Part shown: positions 46,857 to 56,426 of the stretch, piece after piece
Layout of the letters: each line of letters begins with the position of its first letter
How positions within the stretch are numbered: position 1 is the stretch's first letter
Assembly: GCF_000153325.1 (NCBI RefSeq)
Contig: NZ_CH724144.1
Coordinates: forward strand, 254,049 to 318,048
Direction of reading: 5' to 3'
Source of the DNA: Photobacterium sp. SKA34
Lineage (GTDB): Bacteria; Pseudomonadota; Gammaproteobacteria; Enterobacterales; Vibrionaceae
DNA length: 64,000 bases
Program-made: the position numbers and the translations under genes
Notes under the pieces: model-generated
What the model was told of the DNA's origin: nothing
Seen by the model: only the letters and a program-made list of their open reading frames with translations
Databases searched by the model: none

Positions 46857-47921
46857 ATGCAGCGTATATCATCATTGTTTTGTGCAGCAGCTCTGGCTTT
46901 ATCAGGTTCTGCAATGGCAGACGACTTTAAAGTTGTTACAACAATTAAACCACTAAATCTTATTGTAAGTGAGTTAGTTCAAGGTGCTGCAACGTCAGAT
47001 GCAATCTTACCACCAGGAGCTTCTCCACACGATTATGCATTACGTCCATCAGATGTAAAAAAATTGAATGATGCAGATCTTGTTATTTGGGTAGGGCCTC
47101 AATTAGAAACATTTTTAACTAAACTTATGGCTACAAACCCAAATAGTTTCGCTTTGACAAAACAAGCTGGTATCAATTTTCTAAATTATGGTGCTAAAGC
47201 TGGTGATGACCATGGCGATCATGAAGGTCACGATGACCATGCAGGTCATGGCGATCATGCAGGTCACGATGACCATGCAGGTCACGATGACCATGCAGGT
47301 CATGACGACCATGCAGGTCACGATGACCATGAAGGTCACGATGACCATGAAGGTCACGATGACCATGAAGGTCATGACGATCATGCAGGTCATCATCATC
47401 ACCACTCTGGACTTAATCCGCATTTCTGGATGGGACCAAAACAGACAATTGAAGCCGCAAATGTGATCACGGAAGCATTGATTAAACATGATCCATTGCA
47501 TAAAACTGTTTATCTCGATAATCTTTCAACGTTTACCACTGAAGTTAATCAAGCTGTAAGTGAACTTAATGCGGAACTAAAACCTATTTCAAATAAAGGT
47601 TATTTTGTTTTTCATGATGGTTATGGTTATTTCGAACACCAATTCGGTCTGAATAACTTAGGACACTTTACTGTTGAACCTGACCGTAAGCCAGGTGCTA
47701 AAACTCTGATCGCAATTCGTGAATCATTAAAAGATAAGCAAGCTTATTGTGTATTTAGTGAGCCGCAGTTTTCACCGGCAGTTGTTGATAGTGTAACTAA
47801 AGGCACAGAGGTAAACATAGGAACCCTTGATCCAATGGCGACAAATGTCCAAGTGGGCAAGGGAGGATACGTCCGTTTTATTAAGGAACTCGGACAGAGC
47901 TTTACCAAGTGTTTAAAATAG
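46857..47921 (+). CDS. znuA: Zinc ABC transporter substrate-binding protein
   Basis: 354 aa. Signal peptide about residues 1-21, cut after SGSAMA. Zinc-ligand histidines are in PPGASPHDYALRPSD, SGLNPHFWMGP and FVFHDGYGYFEH. Between the first two lies a loop of nine His/Asp-rich hexapeptides (GHDDHA/E) plus a His run, residues about 124-183, which should bind zinc loosely and deliver it. It is the periplasmic receptor of ZnuABC. It is divergent from znuCB under two Zur-like sites and is followed 3 bases later by mepM. Confidence 0.95.
   Translation: MQRISSLFCAAALALSGSAMADDFKVVTTIKPLNLIVSELVQGAATSDAILPPGASPHDYALRPSDVKKLNDADLVIWVGPQLETFLTKLMATNPNSFALTKQAGINFLNYGAKAGDDHGDHEGHDDHAGHGDHAGHDDHAGHDDHAGHDDHAGHDDHEGHDDHEGHDDHEGHDDHAGHHHHHSGLNPHFWMGPKQTIEAANVITEALIKHDPLHKTVYLDNLSTFTTEVNQAVSELNAELKPISNKGYFVFHDGYGYFEHQFGLNNLGHFTVEPDRKPGAKTLIAIRESLKDKQAYCVFSEPQFSPAVVDSVTKGTEVNIGTLDPMATNVQVGKGGYVRFIKELGQSFTKCLK
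47226..47387 (+). repeat. 18-bp tandem repeat inside znuA (nine units)
   Basis: Nine in-frame copies encode GHDDHA or GHDDHE (one GHGDHA); units differ by a few bases. Being a multiple of three, gain or loss of units would change loop length without breaking the frame. Confidence 0.9.
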
Positions 47922-47924
47922 AAA

Positions 47925-49286
47925 ATGAAATTATATCAAGCGGCAGCAACTTCTATTAAGGAGCTGCCGCGTCAGCACAAAATTGCGTTAGTTTCCACCT
48001 CTGTGCTTATGATGGCTGCCATAATGTGGCAGCCATCAAAATCACAAGTAACTTTCCCATCCTCAAGCGTTAATAAGCGCGTTGATATCACATTGCCATC
48101 TAAATTGGATTTATTATCTGAACAAGATAGTGAGCCCTTAGGTGTATCTCTTGATCAAAATGATCCTGAATTCCAAGCGCCAAAAGATGAAATAGAGCAA
48201 CAACTTGATGATGCTAAAGCTGAAGTTGAGCATAAACATCGAGTGGCATCGGGTGAAACGTTAGGGATTATCTTTTCACAGTATGGTTTGCCTATTTCAG
48301 ATATGTACCGCTTAATTGATGCAAATAAGTCAGTACAGAATTTGCGCGTTGGACAAACACTTGAGTGGGAAGTCAATGATGATGGTAAATTAACAGAACT
48401 TAAAATTATCCGCAGTAAAAAAATAACGGATGCTTTTACACTATCGAAAAAAGGTTATATCTATAAAGAGATAGTTAAAAAAGGTGAGATGAAACCCGTT
48501 ACTCTCATCGGTCGTGTAAATGGCAGTTTTTATAATTCAGCTCGAGCTGCAGGTCTAACACCGACTCAGATCCAAACATTAGTCAAAGCCTTACAATGGA
48601 AATTAAACCTTGGACGTGATGCGCATAAAGGGGATCGCTTTGCTGTAGGTATTGATCGAGAATTTATTGATGGTAAGGCGGTGAGTAAAGGTGATGTTAA
48701 CGCTTTTTACTACAAATCAGCGAATGGTAAGGATTCAACCTTTATTATTAGAGGTGATGATGATCAGTTCTATGACAGTAGTGGACACAGTTTAAATAGA
48801 GCATTTAGACGTATTCCCACATCGAAACGCTACCGTATCAGTTCACCTTTTAACCCAAATCGTCTACACCCAGTTACTGGACGTCGATCACCCCATAACG
48901 GTACCGATTTTGCGGTTCCGATTGGTACATCGGTTTTGGCAGCAGGTGATGGTGTCGTTGTAAAATCACGTTACCACCCATTAGCAGGTAACTATATTGT
49001 CGTTAAGCATGGCCGAGAATATATGACACGTTATCTACATCTTAGTAAACGTGAAGTGAAGGTGGGGGATAAAGTGAAAATGGGGCAACGTATTGCTAAA
49101 AGTGGTAATACTGGGCGTTCAACTGGCCCACACTTGCATTTTGAGTTGATAAAAAATGGTCGTCCTGTTGACGCAATGAAAGTATCCTTACCACAAGCCG
49201 ATACACTCTATGGTAAAGAACGTAAAAACTTCATAAAACAAGTTAGCTTTTATAAGAATAAGTTTAAAAATGTAATATCTAGCTAA
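47925..49286 (+). CDS. mepM: Murein DD-endopeptidase MepM-like (LysM + M23)
   Basis: 453 aa. An N-terminal membrane anchor (IALVSTSVLMMAAIMWQ) is followed by an OapA/LysM-like region (VASGETLGIIFSQYGL...LRVGQTLEW, about 107-147) and a C-terminal M23 peptidase with zinc ligands in PHNGTDF and HLHFE. It cuts peptide cross-links in peptidoglycan during cell growth. The position downstream of znuA is the E. coli order; since the enzyme needs zinc, joint expression makes sense. A strong terminator follows. Confidence 0.93.
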   Translation: MKLYQAAATSIKELPRQHKIALVSTSVLMMAAIMWQPSKSQVTFPSSSVNKRVDITLPSKLDLLSEQDSEPLGVSLDQNDPEFQAPKDEIEQQLDDAKAEVEHKHRVASGETLGIIFSQYGLPISDMYRLIDANKSVQNLRVGQTLEWEVNDDGKLTELKIIRSKKITDAFTLSKKGYIYKEIVKKGEMKPVTLIGRVNGSFYNSARAAGLTPTQIQTLVKALQWKLNLGRDAHKGDRFAVGIDREFIDGKAVSKGDVNAFYYKSANGKDSTFIIRGDDDQFYDSSGHSLNRAFRRIPTSKRYRISSPFNPNRLHPVTGRRSPHNGTDFAVPIGTSVLAAGDGVVVKSRYHPLAGNYIVVKHGREYMTRYLHLSKREVKVGDKVKMGQRIAKSGNTGRSTGPHLHFELIKNGRPVDAMKVSLPQADTLYGKERKNFIKQVSFYKNKFKNVISS

Positions 49287-49300
49287 GTTGTTTAATCATA

Positions 49301-49331
49301 AAAAAAGCGCACATATCGTGCGCTTTTTTTA
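49301..49331 (+). terminator. terminator after mepM
   Basis: Arms AAAAAAGCGCAC / GTGCGCTTTTTT with loop ATATC. Confidence 0.92.
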
Positions 49332-49490
49332 TGTTCTTTATAATTGAATTTAACTAATCAAAAACTTTTTTAAAATTAACCAAGAATTGACAGTTCATCT
49401 CTGAAAAGATTTAACTGTTTGTATTTATGATTTTTTTTACATTTTAACGTCAGTTTTGAGCGATGTGATGGCAAGAAAACAAATGTTTTT

Positions 49491-49504
49491 TTGATTTATG
49501 ACAA
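49491..49504. promoter_or_regulatory. weak FNR-like site upstream of feoA
   Basis: TTGATTTATGACAA has one perfect half of the FNR site TTGAT-N4-ATCAA and a 3/5 second half. feo is FNR-activated in enterics, so it is worth noting, but the match is weak. Confidence 0.3.
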
Positions 49505-49544
49505 GACATAAAATGTATCAATATGTAAAATTCAAATCAGAAAT

Positions 49545-49563
49545 GCTAATAATTCTTATTAAG
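49545..49563. promoter_or_regulatory. candidate Fur box upstream of feoA
   Basis: The 19 bases match the Fur consensus GATAATGATAATCATTATC at 12 positions and contain the palindrome TAATAA-TTC-TTATTA. It lies just before the feoA start, where Fur would block transcription. Confidence 0.55.
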
Positions 49564-49576
49564 GTAGCGATTTACT

Positions 49577-49804
49577 ATGAAGCTGTCAGAGATGTCGTGC
49601 GGAAATTGTGGGACCGTTGTAAATATGTCTGCGTTACCCGCAGCAACACGAAAAAAATTAATGGTCATGGGTTTATTACCTCGCACTGAAATCACCGTTG
49701 TTCGCTTGGCACCTTTGGGTGATCCTCTTCAAGTGCGTGTTCGTGGTGTTGATATTGCTTTACGTAAGCAAATCGCAGAAAATATCGAGGTAGAGGCTGT
49801 ATAA
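49577..49804 (+). CDS. feoA: FeoA, ferrous iron transport accessory protein
   Basis: 75 aa, a small SH3-like domain with the pattern MKLSEMSCGNCGTVVNM, LMVMGLLPRTEITVVRLAPLGDP, and VDIALRKQIAENIEVE. FeoA assists FeoB at the membrane. Its stop overlaps the feoB ATG (TAATG), and iron control from the Fur-like site upstream is likely. A longer overlapping frame in another phase starting at 49498 is not coding. Confidence 0.93.
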   Translation: MKLSEMSCGNCGTVVNMSALPAATRKKLMVMGLLPRTEITVVRLAPLGDPLQVRVRGVDIALRKQIAENIEVEAV

Positions 49805-52089
49805 TGCAATACAATATTCTTACTGTTGGTAACCCAAATAGTGGTAAAACAACACTGTTTAATGGTTTAACAGGAGCTAAACAGCAAGTGGGTAACTGGG
49901 CCGGTGTGACGGTTGAGAAAAAAACCGGTCGTTACCAACATAATGGTGATGAGTTTGCTCTGACTGATCTTCCTGGTATCTATAACCTTGATAGTGCGAA
50001 TGATGCAAATAGCCTTGATGAGGCTATTGCTTCTCGCGCTATTTTAACAACACCTGCTGACGTAATTATTAACGTAGTTGATGCTTCAAGCCTAGAGCGT
50101 AGTCTTTACATGACGCTGCAACTTCGTGAGTTAGGTCGACCTATGGTAGTTGTGCTTAATAAGATGGATGTGCTTAAGCGCCAACGTCAGGTTTTAGATA
50201 TTAAAGCGCTAGAAAAAGCACTAGGCTGTCCGGTATTGGCGTTATCTGCTAACAATATGGAGCGTATCGCTGAATTCAAATCTAAGTTGCACAAGATGCT
50301 AACGCAAGGAGTTGTAGTTAAAGAGTTTAAACTTGACTACGGTCAAGATTTTGAACAAGCAGTTAACCAATTAGAGTCTTTATTTAAAAACAATGACAAG
50401 TTAGAACCACGCGCACAGAGTATTCGTGTATTAGAAAATGATACTCTTGTAATAAATACGATGTCTGATGAAGATAAAGTCACAGCGTGTGGTTTGCGTG
50501 CAAACCTGATTAATACAGTTGATCCTGATATTCAAGTTGCGGATGTCCGTTATACTTTCTTACATCAATTATGCCAAAAGGTTCGCCGTCAAGAAGGACG
50601 TCTAAGCAGTAGTTTTAGCAATAAAATTGATAGTGTATTACTTAACCGCTTTGTTGGTATCCCATTCTTTTTCTTAGTAATGTACACGATGTTTATGTTT
50701 GCTATAAATATCGGTAGTGCATTTATCGACTTTTTTGATATCAGCTTTGGTGCGCTATTGGTTGATGGTGGTCATCATTTATTAGATGATCATTTACCAG
50801 TATGGTTAGTGACGGTGATTGCGGACGGTATTGGTGGCGGTATTCAAACCGTGGCGACTTTCATTCCTGTTATTGCTTGCTTGTACCTATTCCTTGCTAT
50901 GCTAGAAAGCTCTGGCTATATGGCGCGTGCTGCTTTCGTTCTAGATAAAGTTATGCAAAAGGTAGGTTTACCTGGTAAAGCGTTCGTTCCTCTTGTACTA
51001 GGCTTTGGTTGTAACGTACCTGCGATTATGGCCACACGTACTCTTGAACAAGAACGTGAACGTAAGTTAGCTGCAGCAATGGCACCGTTTATGTCATGTG
51101 GTGCACGCTTACCGGTATATGCTTTATTTGCGGCGGCATTCTTCCCTGAAAATGGTCAAAATGTTGTATTTGCATTGTATTTGTTAGGTATTGCAGCCGC
51201 TGTCCTTACTGGAATCATCTTGCGTGCAACAGTGTACCCTGGTTCAAGTGATAGTTTTATTATGGAAATGCCTAATTACGAATTTCCAACGATTCGTAAT
51301 GTTGTAATAAAAACTTGGCAGAAACTTAAGCGTTTTGTATTTGGTGCGGGTAAAACAATCGTTGTTGTTGTTGCTATTCTAAGCTTCTTTAATTCATTAG
51401 GTACAGATGGTTCTTTTGGTAATGAAGATTCCTCTAATTCAGTGCTTTCCAAAACAGCACAGGTTGTGACGCCAGTATTGGAGCCTATTGGTGTTAAAGC
51501 TGATAACTGGCCTGCTACTGTGGGTATTATTACGGGTATCTTTGCTAAAGAAGCTGTTGTTGGAACACTAAATAGCTTATATGCACCAGCTACAGATGAT
51601 AGCGGTGAAGAGTACAATTTGGTTGCAAGCTTACAAGAAGCGGTTCAATCAATTGGCGATAACTTGGCAGATTTAAGCTTTAGTGATCCGTTAGGTATTG
51701 AGGTTGGTGATTTAGGTGATAAACAAGCAGCGGCAGAAGAGCAGGGCGTAGATGAGTCTGTATTTGGTAACATTCAGGCGAACTTTGTGAGTGGTGCTGC
51801 TGCAATGGCTTACTTGATCTTCATCTTGCTATACACACCATGTGCTGCTGCGATGGGAGCATACGTTCGTGAGTTTGGTCAGAAGTTTGCGTGGTTTATT
51901 GCTGGATGGACAATGTTAATGGCTTACTCGTTTGCTACTTGGTTCTATCAAATCGCTCACTTTACCGATCATCCTACAACCAGTGCATTTTGGATTGGTT
52001 TCTTCATATTGATCAACGTCGGTATCTTCTTGTTACTGAAACGAGAAGGAAAAAAACAAACTAATCTTGAAGGCTTGTTAGTAGAATGA
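49804..52089 (+). CDS. feoB: FeoB, ferrous iron transporter
   Basis: 761 aa. The N-terminal G-protein domain has G1 GNPNSGKTT, G3 DLPGIYNL and G4 NKMD. The membrane domain starts near residue 280, with two Gate motifs: GFGCNVPAIMATR and LYTPCAAAMGAYVREF. It imports Fe2+ across the inner membrane under low oxygen. It is coupled to feoA (1-base overlap) and to feoC (4-base overlap). Confidence 0.97.
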   Translation: MQYNILTVGNPNSGKTTLFNGLTGAKQQVGNWAGVTVEKKTGRYQHNGDEFALTDLPGIYNLDSANDANSLDEAIASRAILTTPADVIINVVDASSLERSLYMTLQLRELGRPMVVVLNKMDVLKRQRQVLDIKALEKALGCPVLALSANNMERIAEFKSKLHKMLTQGVVVKEFKLDYGQDFEQAVNQLESLFKNNDKLEPRAQSIRVLENDTLVINTMSDEDKVTACGLRANLINTVDPDIQVADVRYTFLHQLCQKVRRQEGRLSSSFSNKIDSVLLNRFVGIPFFFLVMYTMFMFAINIGSAFIDFFDISFGALLVDGGHHLLDDHLPVWLVTVIADGIGGGIQTVATFIPVIACLYLFLAMLESSGYMARAAFVLDKVMQKVGLPGKAFVPLVLGFGCNVPAIMATRTLEQERERKLAAAMAPFMSCGARLPVYALFAAAFFPENGQNVVFALYLLGIAAAVLTGIILRATVYPGSSDSFIMEMPNYEFPTIRNVVIKTWQKLKRFVFGAGKTIVVVVAILSFFNSLGTDGSFGNEDSSNSVLSKTAQVVTPVLEPIGVKADNWPATVGIITGIFAKEAVVGTLNSLYAPATDDSGEEYNLVASLQEAVQSIGDNLADLSFSDPLGIEVGDLGDKQAAAEEQGVDESVFGNIQANFVSGAAAMAYLIFILLYTPCAAAMGAYVREFGQKFAWFIAGWTMLMAYSFATWFYQIAHFTDHPTTSAFWIGFFILINVGIFLLLKREGKKQTNLEGLLVE

Positions 52090-52328
52090 TCTTACAGCAG
52101 CTAAAACAATACATTGAACAGCATGGACGTGTGAGTCGTAAGCAACTTTCTGATCATTTTGGCATGTCTGAAGATGGTGTAGAAGCTATGCTTGACGTAT
52201 GGATTCGTAAAGGTTCGGTTGGAAAAGAATTGGTTGGCTGTGAAAGTTCAGACTGTTGTCAACCTGCGAAAGAGATTTGGTACCGTTGTTTATCTGCTAA
52301 CGAATTATCGATAACGGTAATGCGATAG
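52086..52328 (+). CDS. feoC: FeoC-like winged-helix protein
   Basis: 80 aa. The winged helix (MILQQLKQYIEQHGRVSRKQLSDHFGM) is followed by a Cys cluster CESSDCC, which can hold an iron-sulfur cluster in FeoC homologues. It modulates FeoB stability or transcription. It overlaps the feoB stop by 4 bases and ends at a strong terminator. Confidence 0.9.
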   Translation: MILQQLKQYIEQHGRVSRKQLSDHFGMSEDGVEAMLDVWIRKGSVGKELVGCESSDCCQPAKEIWYRCLSANELSITVMR

Positions 52329-52334
52329 AAGGTA

Positions 52335-52366
52335 AAAAGGCAGCTTAATTAAGCTGCCTTTTTTAA
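52335..52366 (+). terminator. terminator after feoC (bidirectional)
   Basis: A 20-base perfect palindrome GGCAGCTTAA/TTAAGCTGCC flanked by five As and a run of Ts; shared with the convergent HIT gene. Confidence 0.88.
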
Positions 52367-52368
52367 TG

Positions 52369-52803
52369 CTATTTAGAGATAGCTGTAAAACCTTTAATCT
52401 GACTTAATTCTTCGCGAAGTTCATCAGCCAGTGCTGCTTGAAGCGCTTCACTGCGTTGAGTACCATCCGTATTTCCCCAAATTGGCCCAGGCCATGCTAT
52501 ATCATGACTAAAGCGTGCAATGTGGTGTAAATGAAGTTGTGGTACAAGGTTACCTAATGCACCAACGTTAATTTTTTCTGCTTGATAGTCGTTTTCTAAT
52601 AATGTGGCGACTGCACTTGATTCACGCATTAGTTGGAATTGGTCTTGTTCTGGTAGGTGGTGGATCTCACGTAACTCGTCAAAACGAGGGACTAAGATAA
52701 TCCATGGCCCAAGTGCTTCTTTAGATAATAAAACACGAGAAAGCGGAAAATCACCTAATACAGTGGTATCAGATTGTAGGCGAGGATGAAGAGTGAAACG
52801 CAT
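52369..52803 (-). CDS. HIT-domain protein
   Basis: 144 aa. The HIT nucleotide-binding motif is LHLHHIARF, and GPWIILVPRFDELREIHHLPE is the typical N-terminal block. HIT proteins hydrolyse or transfer nucleoside monophosphates from dinucleotides or adenylated compounds; the substrate is unknown here. It is convergent with feoC and divergent from the DUF924 gene. Confidence 0.88.
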   Translation of the reverse strand: MRFTLHPRLQSDTTVLGDFPLSRVLLSKEALGPWIILVPRFDELREIHHLPEQDQFQLMRESSAVATLLENDYQAEKINVGALGNLVPQLHLHHIARFSHDIAWPGPIWGNTDGTQRSEALQAALADELREELSQIKGFTAISK

Positions 52804-52944
52804 GTAATTATTCCTTCACAGTACATTATGGCTCACAAGCCAGAGCATTATTTATCATAGTATGCCTAATTTAAAACGATTGGTATTATCCTTAACCTAT
52901 TCTCTAACATTTGGTTAAGAGTTCTAATTATTGTGAGGCAACTT

Positions 52945-53550
52945 ATGGCAAGCGAATATCAGTTTATACTCGATTATTGGTTTGGCGAGTTAGAGGGTGA
53001 AGTAACCAAAGAAAATAAACATGTGCTTTGGTTTCTTGGTGGTGAAGATATTGATGCTTACATTAAAACCCACTTTCAATCTTGGGTGAGTAAGGCAGGT
53101 AAAGGGGAGTTAAATCATTGGTGTGAAACGGCTCAAGGTCGCTTGGCTCTGATTATTTTACTCGATCAATTTAGCCGCAACATCTACCGTGGCTTAAGTG
53201 CGGCATTTCGTTATGACTTATTAGCCTTAGCATTGTGTAAACGTGGTTTAGCATTAAATCAAGATGTCGATTTATCGCCAATTGAACGCGTATTTTTCTA
53301 TTTACCGTTAGAACACGCAGAAGATCTGGAAGATCAAGAAGAGAGTGTGTTTCGCTTTCAACACTTAAGGGAATCGACTTCTTTAAATAATCGTGAGCTA
53401 TTTGATGGTTTTTATAATTATGCGAGAAGCCATTATGACGTGATTAAGCAATTTGGACGCTTTCCATATCGTAATGCGGTGCTGGGACGGCTTTCAACGG
53501 AAGGTGAATTAATGTGGTTGAACCAAGGCGGTCAACGATTTGGTCAATAA
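52945..53550 (+). CDS. DUF924 family protein
   Basis: 201 aa. The pattern ILDYWFGEL, WFLGGEDIDAYIKTHF, GRLALIILLDQFSRNIYRG, FFYLPLEHAEDLEDQEESV and RFPYRNAVLGR is that of DUF924, an all-alpha TPR-like family of unknown function. ATG at 52945 is preferred because GAGG lies 7 bases upstream; a GTG four codons earlier contains that ribosome site. Confidence 0.87.
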   Translation: MASEYQFILDYWFGELEGEVTKENKHVLWFLGGEDIDAYIKTHFQSWVSKAGKGELNHWCETAQGRLALIILLDQFSRNIYRGLSAAFRYDLLALALCKRGLALNQDVDLSPIERVFFYLPLEHAEDLEDQEESVFRFQHLRESTSLNNRELFDGFYNYARSHYDVIKQFGRFPYRNAVLGRLSTEGELMWLNQGGQRFGQ

Positions 53551-53627
53551 AGAGGTCAAACTATTGAATCTTTTTATTAACAGAGCTTAATCTATAAACA
53601 CATTTCAGGGTGCGATAGATAGAAAAT

Positions 53628-53658
53628 AAAAAAGCCTTCCATTTGGAAGGCTTTTTAA
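53628..53658. terminator. bidirectional terminator between DUF924 gene and argS
   Basis: Arms AAAAAAGCCTTCC / GGAAGGCTTTTT with loop ATTT. Confidence 0.9.
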
Positions 53659-53676
53659 TATAAAGATGTATGTAGA

Positions 53677-55407
53677 TTACATACGCTCTAGTGTTTCGAT
53701 ACCAAGTAGATCTAGACCTTGCTTGATAGTTTTTGATGTTAGCAATGCAAGCTTCAAGCGGCTTTGCTTAACACCTTCTTCAGCATTAAGAATTGGACAT
53801 GCTTCGTAGAAGCTAGAGAACATACCTGCAAGTTCGAATAGGTAAGTACACATTAAATGTGGCTGACCTTCACGTGCTACAGATTGTACAGCTTCTTCAA
53901 ATTGAAGAAGTTTAGATAGCAGCGCTTGCTCTTTTTCGTCAGTGATAACGATTGGGTGAGTAAGATCTGAAAGCTCAACATTCGCACGCTTGAAGATAGA
54001 TGCTACACGTGTGTATGCGTATTGCATGTACGGTGCTGTGTTTCCTTCAAATGCTAGCATGTTGTCCCAGTCGAAGATGTAGTCTGTCGTACGGTGCTTA
54101 GAAAGATCAGAGTACTTAACCGCAGCCATTGCAACAGTTTGTGCAATGTTTGCTTTTTCTTCAGCACTTAGCTCTGGGTTCTTTTCTTCGATTAGTTTGT
54201 TAGCACGCTCAACAGCTTCATCTAGAAGATCAGCAAGACGAACAGTACCGCCAGCACGGGTCTTAAATGGACGACCATCTTTACCTAGCATCATACCAAA
54301 TGCGTGGTGCTCAAGAGATACGCTTTCTGGCACATAACCTGCCTTGCGAACGATTGCCCAAGCCATCATTAGGTGTTGGTGCTGACGTGAATCGATGAAG
54401 TAAAGTACGCGATCAGCATGAAGCTGCTCGTAACGGTATTTAGCACAAGCGATATCAGTAGTTGTGTAGAGGTAACCGCCATCACGCTTCTGGATGATCA
54501 CACCCATAGGCTCGCCGTCTTTATTTTTGTACTCGTCTAGGTAAACAACTGTTGCACCATCGCTTTCTACAGCCAGACCTTTTTCTTTTAGATCTGCTAC
54601 AACGCCAGATAGCATGTCGTTGTACATAGACTCACCCATTACGTTGTCATCAGTTAATGACACGCTTAGGCGATCGTAGTTGCGTTGGTTTTGCTTAAGG
54701 GTGATGGCAACAAGTTGCTTCCACTTTTCTAGGCAGTACTCATCACCGCTTTGTAGACGAACAACAAAGTTACGTGCTGTTTTACCGAATTCTTCGTCTT
54801 CATCATAAAGCACTTTAGATTCACGGTAGAAGCCTTCAAGATCGCTGATGTTCATAGAAACATCAGTACCTTCTTGCTCTTTACGCTGCATGTTAGCGAT
54901 AAGCATACCGAACTGTGTACCCCAGTCACCAAGGTGGTTAGCTCGGATAACATTGTGGCCTAAGAATTCAAGTGTTCGTACAACGGCATCACCGATGATA
55001 GTTGAACGTAAGTGGCCTACGTGCATTTCTTTTGCAACGTTTGGTGCTGAGTAGTCAACAACAATGTTTTGTGCTGTTTCAGTATTAACGGCTAGACGCT
55101 CATCTTTTAGCGCTTCTTCGCCACGCTCAGCTAACCATGCTTTGTTTAGAAAAATGTTGATAAAGCCTGGGCCTGCAATTTCAACTTTCTCAGCAATACC
55201 ATCTAGCTCTAAGCAGTCGATAACTTTTTGTGCGAATTCGCGTGGATTAGTACCTAGCTTCTTTGCTACGCCCATAACACCGTTCGCTTGGTAATCACCA
55301 AACTGCGCTTTAGCTGATTGGCGAACTGCGGCTGGGCTACCTGCAGGTGCGCCAGCGGCTTCTAAAGCCAGAGATACTTTATCGTTAATAAGTGCTTGAA
55401 TGTTCAC
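53677..55407 (-). CDS. argS: Arginyl-tRNA synthetase
   Basis: 576 aa, near E. coli ArgRS (577). The HIGH equivalent is in [11 protein letters not shown]; the class I fold continues through [14 protein letters not shown] and [18 protein letters not shown]; the anticodon-binding domain ends in LGIETLERM. It charges tRNA-Arg. It is divergent from yecM. The 418 bases between them hold an 18-bp inverted repeat (55480-55556) and a palindrome (55787-55802); an 87-codon minus-strand frame there has no family support. Confidence 0.97.
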   Translation of the reverse strand: MNIQALINDKVSLALEAAGAPAGSPAAVRQSAKAQFGDYQANGVMGVAKKLGTNPREFAQKVIDCLELDGIAEKVEIAGPGFINIFLNKAWLAERGEEALKDERLAVNTETAQNIVVDYSAPNVAKEMHVGHLRSTIIGDAVVRTLEFLGHNVIRANHLGDWGTQFGMLIANMQRKEQEGTDVSMNISDLEGFYRESKVLYDEDEEFGKTARNFVVRLQSGDEYCLEKWKQLVAITLKQNQRNYDRLSVSLTDDNVMGESMYNDMLSGVVADLKEKGLAVESDGATVVYLDEYKNKDGEPMGVIIQKRDGGYLYTTTDIACAKYRYEQLHADRVLYFIDSRQHQHLMMAWAIVRKAGYVPESVSLEHHAFGMMLGKDGRPFKTRAGGTVRLADLLDEAVERANKLIEEKNPELSAEEKANIAQTVAMAAVKYSDLSKHRTTDYIFDWDNMLAFEGNTAPYMQYAYTRVASIFKRANVELSDLTHPIVITDEKEQALLSKLLQFEEAVQSVAREGQPHLMCTYLFELAGMFSSFYEACPILNAEEGVKQSRLKLALLTSKTIKQGLDLLGIETLERM

Positions 55408-55479
55408 ACGCTGATCCTTAAATCATTTGTAACGCCAATTATTAATAAAAGGCAAAAATGTCTACGCATCACAAGATCA

Positions 55480-55556
55480 CCGTCAAAAATAATCACGAAA
55501 TAAAACAAAATGACAACATAAATAAATCAAGTGTTTAACGTGAGTATTTTTGACGG
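55480..55556. repeat. 18-bp inverted repeat between argS and yecM
   Basis: Left arm 55480-55497 and right arm 55539-55556 (CGTGAGTATTTTTGACGG) are inverted copies with one mismatch, separated by 41 bases. It could be a leader hairpin of argS or a tiny non-autonomous element. Confidence 0.7.
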
Positions 55557-55786
55557 GGTCGCGAATATCTAAATATGCACCGAAGTCTTGAATACGCAGT
55601 AGGTATTGTCCTAATAATACCCACAGATGGAGGTACTTTGGCAACTGGAAAAACCTATTGTTTACGTTTTTTTTTAAACTTTTTTTGTTATGGGTAAATA
55701 ATGTGTAACACGCTATTGTATTGAAAAGAGAGTGCGTTAAATTCATGTTTCATTAAATCACGAAAAATGGATAATTATTCACTCCG

Positions 55787-55802
55787 TATAACTATAGTTA
55801 TA
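55787..55802. promoter_or_regulatory. 16-bp perfect palindrome upstream of yecM
   Basis: TATAACTATAGTTATA lies 24 bases before the yecM start. It is operator-like, but AT-rich palindromes also arise by chance. Confidence 0.3.
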
Positions 55803-55825
55803 GCTGTCAATAATGGGATAAATCT

Positions 55826-56410
55826 ATGCACAAGCTTGAACAATATAATCTTCATCCAACGCAGATGCTTGCGCAGTTACCTGAGTTTATGAAAGCGATC
55901 AATACATTGATTGATGATTTAGGAATTTCACTCGCTGGATACCAAGCTGATCACATCGCATTACGTGTCAATGATCAAGACGTGGCGCATCAGGTACATT
56001 TGGCATGGCTGAGTTACGGTGAAGAATGGTCTAACAATATGATCAATGGTCGTCCCATTGTGATCATTGGGTTTGAACAGCCATTAGCTGTAGATGGCTG
56101 GACAATTGAAGCGTTAGAGTTGCCTTATCCGAGTGATAAAGTATATCCGCAACAGGGGTGGGAGCATATTGAGTTTGTGGTGCCATCCAGTGCAAAAACG
56201 ATTGAAGAATTAAAAATAGATTTACTAGAAAAATTACCACAATTAGATTGGGATGGGTTAGATGCGAAGGGGATCAAAGTAAAAGCCAGTTCACCATCAG
56301 GTGAAGATGAGCGTTTAGCTAATCCTACTTTTGCGTTTAAACGTGATGGTGTATGTATTAAATTACACGGACACTCGTTAAGAGCAGTATTAGAAAGTGA
56401 ACAAGCATAG
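55826..56410 (+). CDS. yecM: YecM-family VOC-fold protein
   Basis: 194 aa, near E. coli YecM (188). Vicinal-oxygen-chelate-like pattern with HIALRVND, ELPYPSDKVYPQQGWEHIEFV and a C-terminal KLHGHSL. A metal-binding fold is known from structure in the family but the reaction is not. It is next to argS as in E. coli, here divergently. Confidence 0.88.
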   Translation: MHKLEQYNLHPTQMLAQLPEFMKAINTLIDDLGISLAGYQADHIALRVNDQDVAHQVHLAWLSYGEEWSNNMINGRPIVIIGFEQPLAVDGWTIEALELPYPSDKVYPQQGWEHIEFVVPSSAKTIEELKIDLLEKLPQLDWDGLDAKGIKVKASSPSGEDERLANPTFAFKRDGVCIKLHGHSLRAVLESEQA

Positions 56411-56426
56411 TTGCTGTAAATACGAA

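Noticed and set aside
47226..47387. CRISPR-like array
   Set aside because: The units are contiguous and in frame, with no spacers; it is a coding tandem repeat.
47181..47501. overlapping frames on both strands inside znuA
   Set aside because: They arise from the 18-bp repeat being open in several frames; their Met/Val/Thr repeats are translation shadows.
49498..49689. 63-codon frame overlapping the feoA start
   Set aside because: It conflicts with the clear FeoA frame and has no family similarity.
55483..55746. 87-codon minus-strand frame between argS and yecM
   Set aside because: No family pattern and no good ribosome site; it covers the inverted repeat and low-complexity A/T runs.
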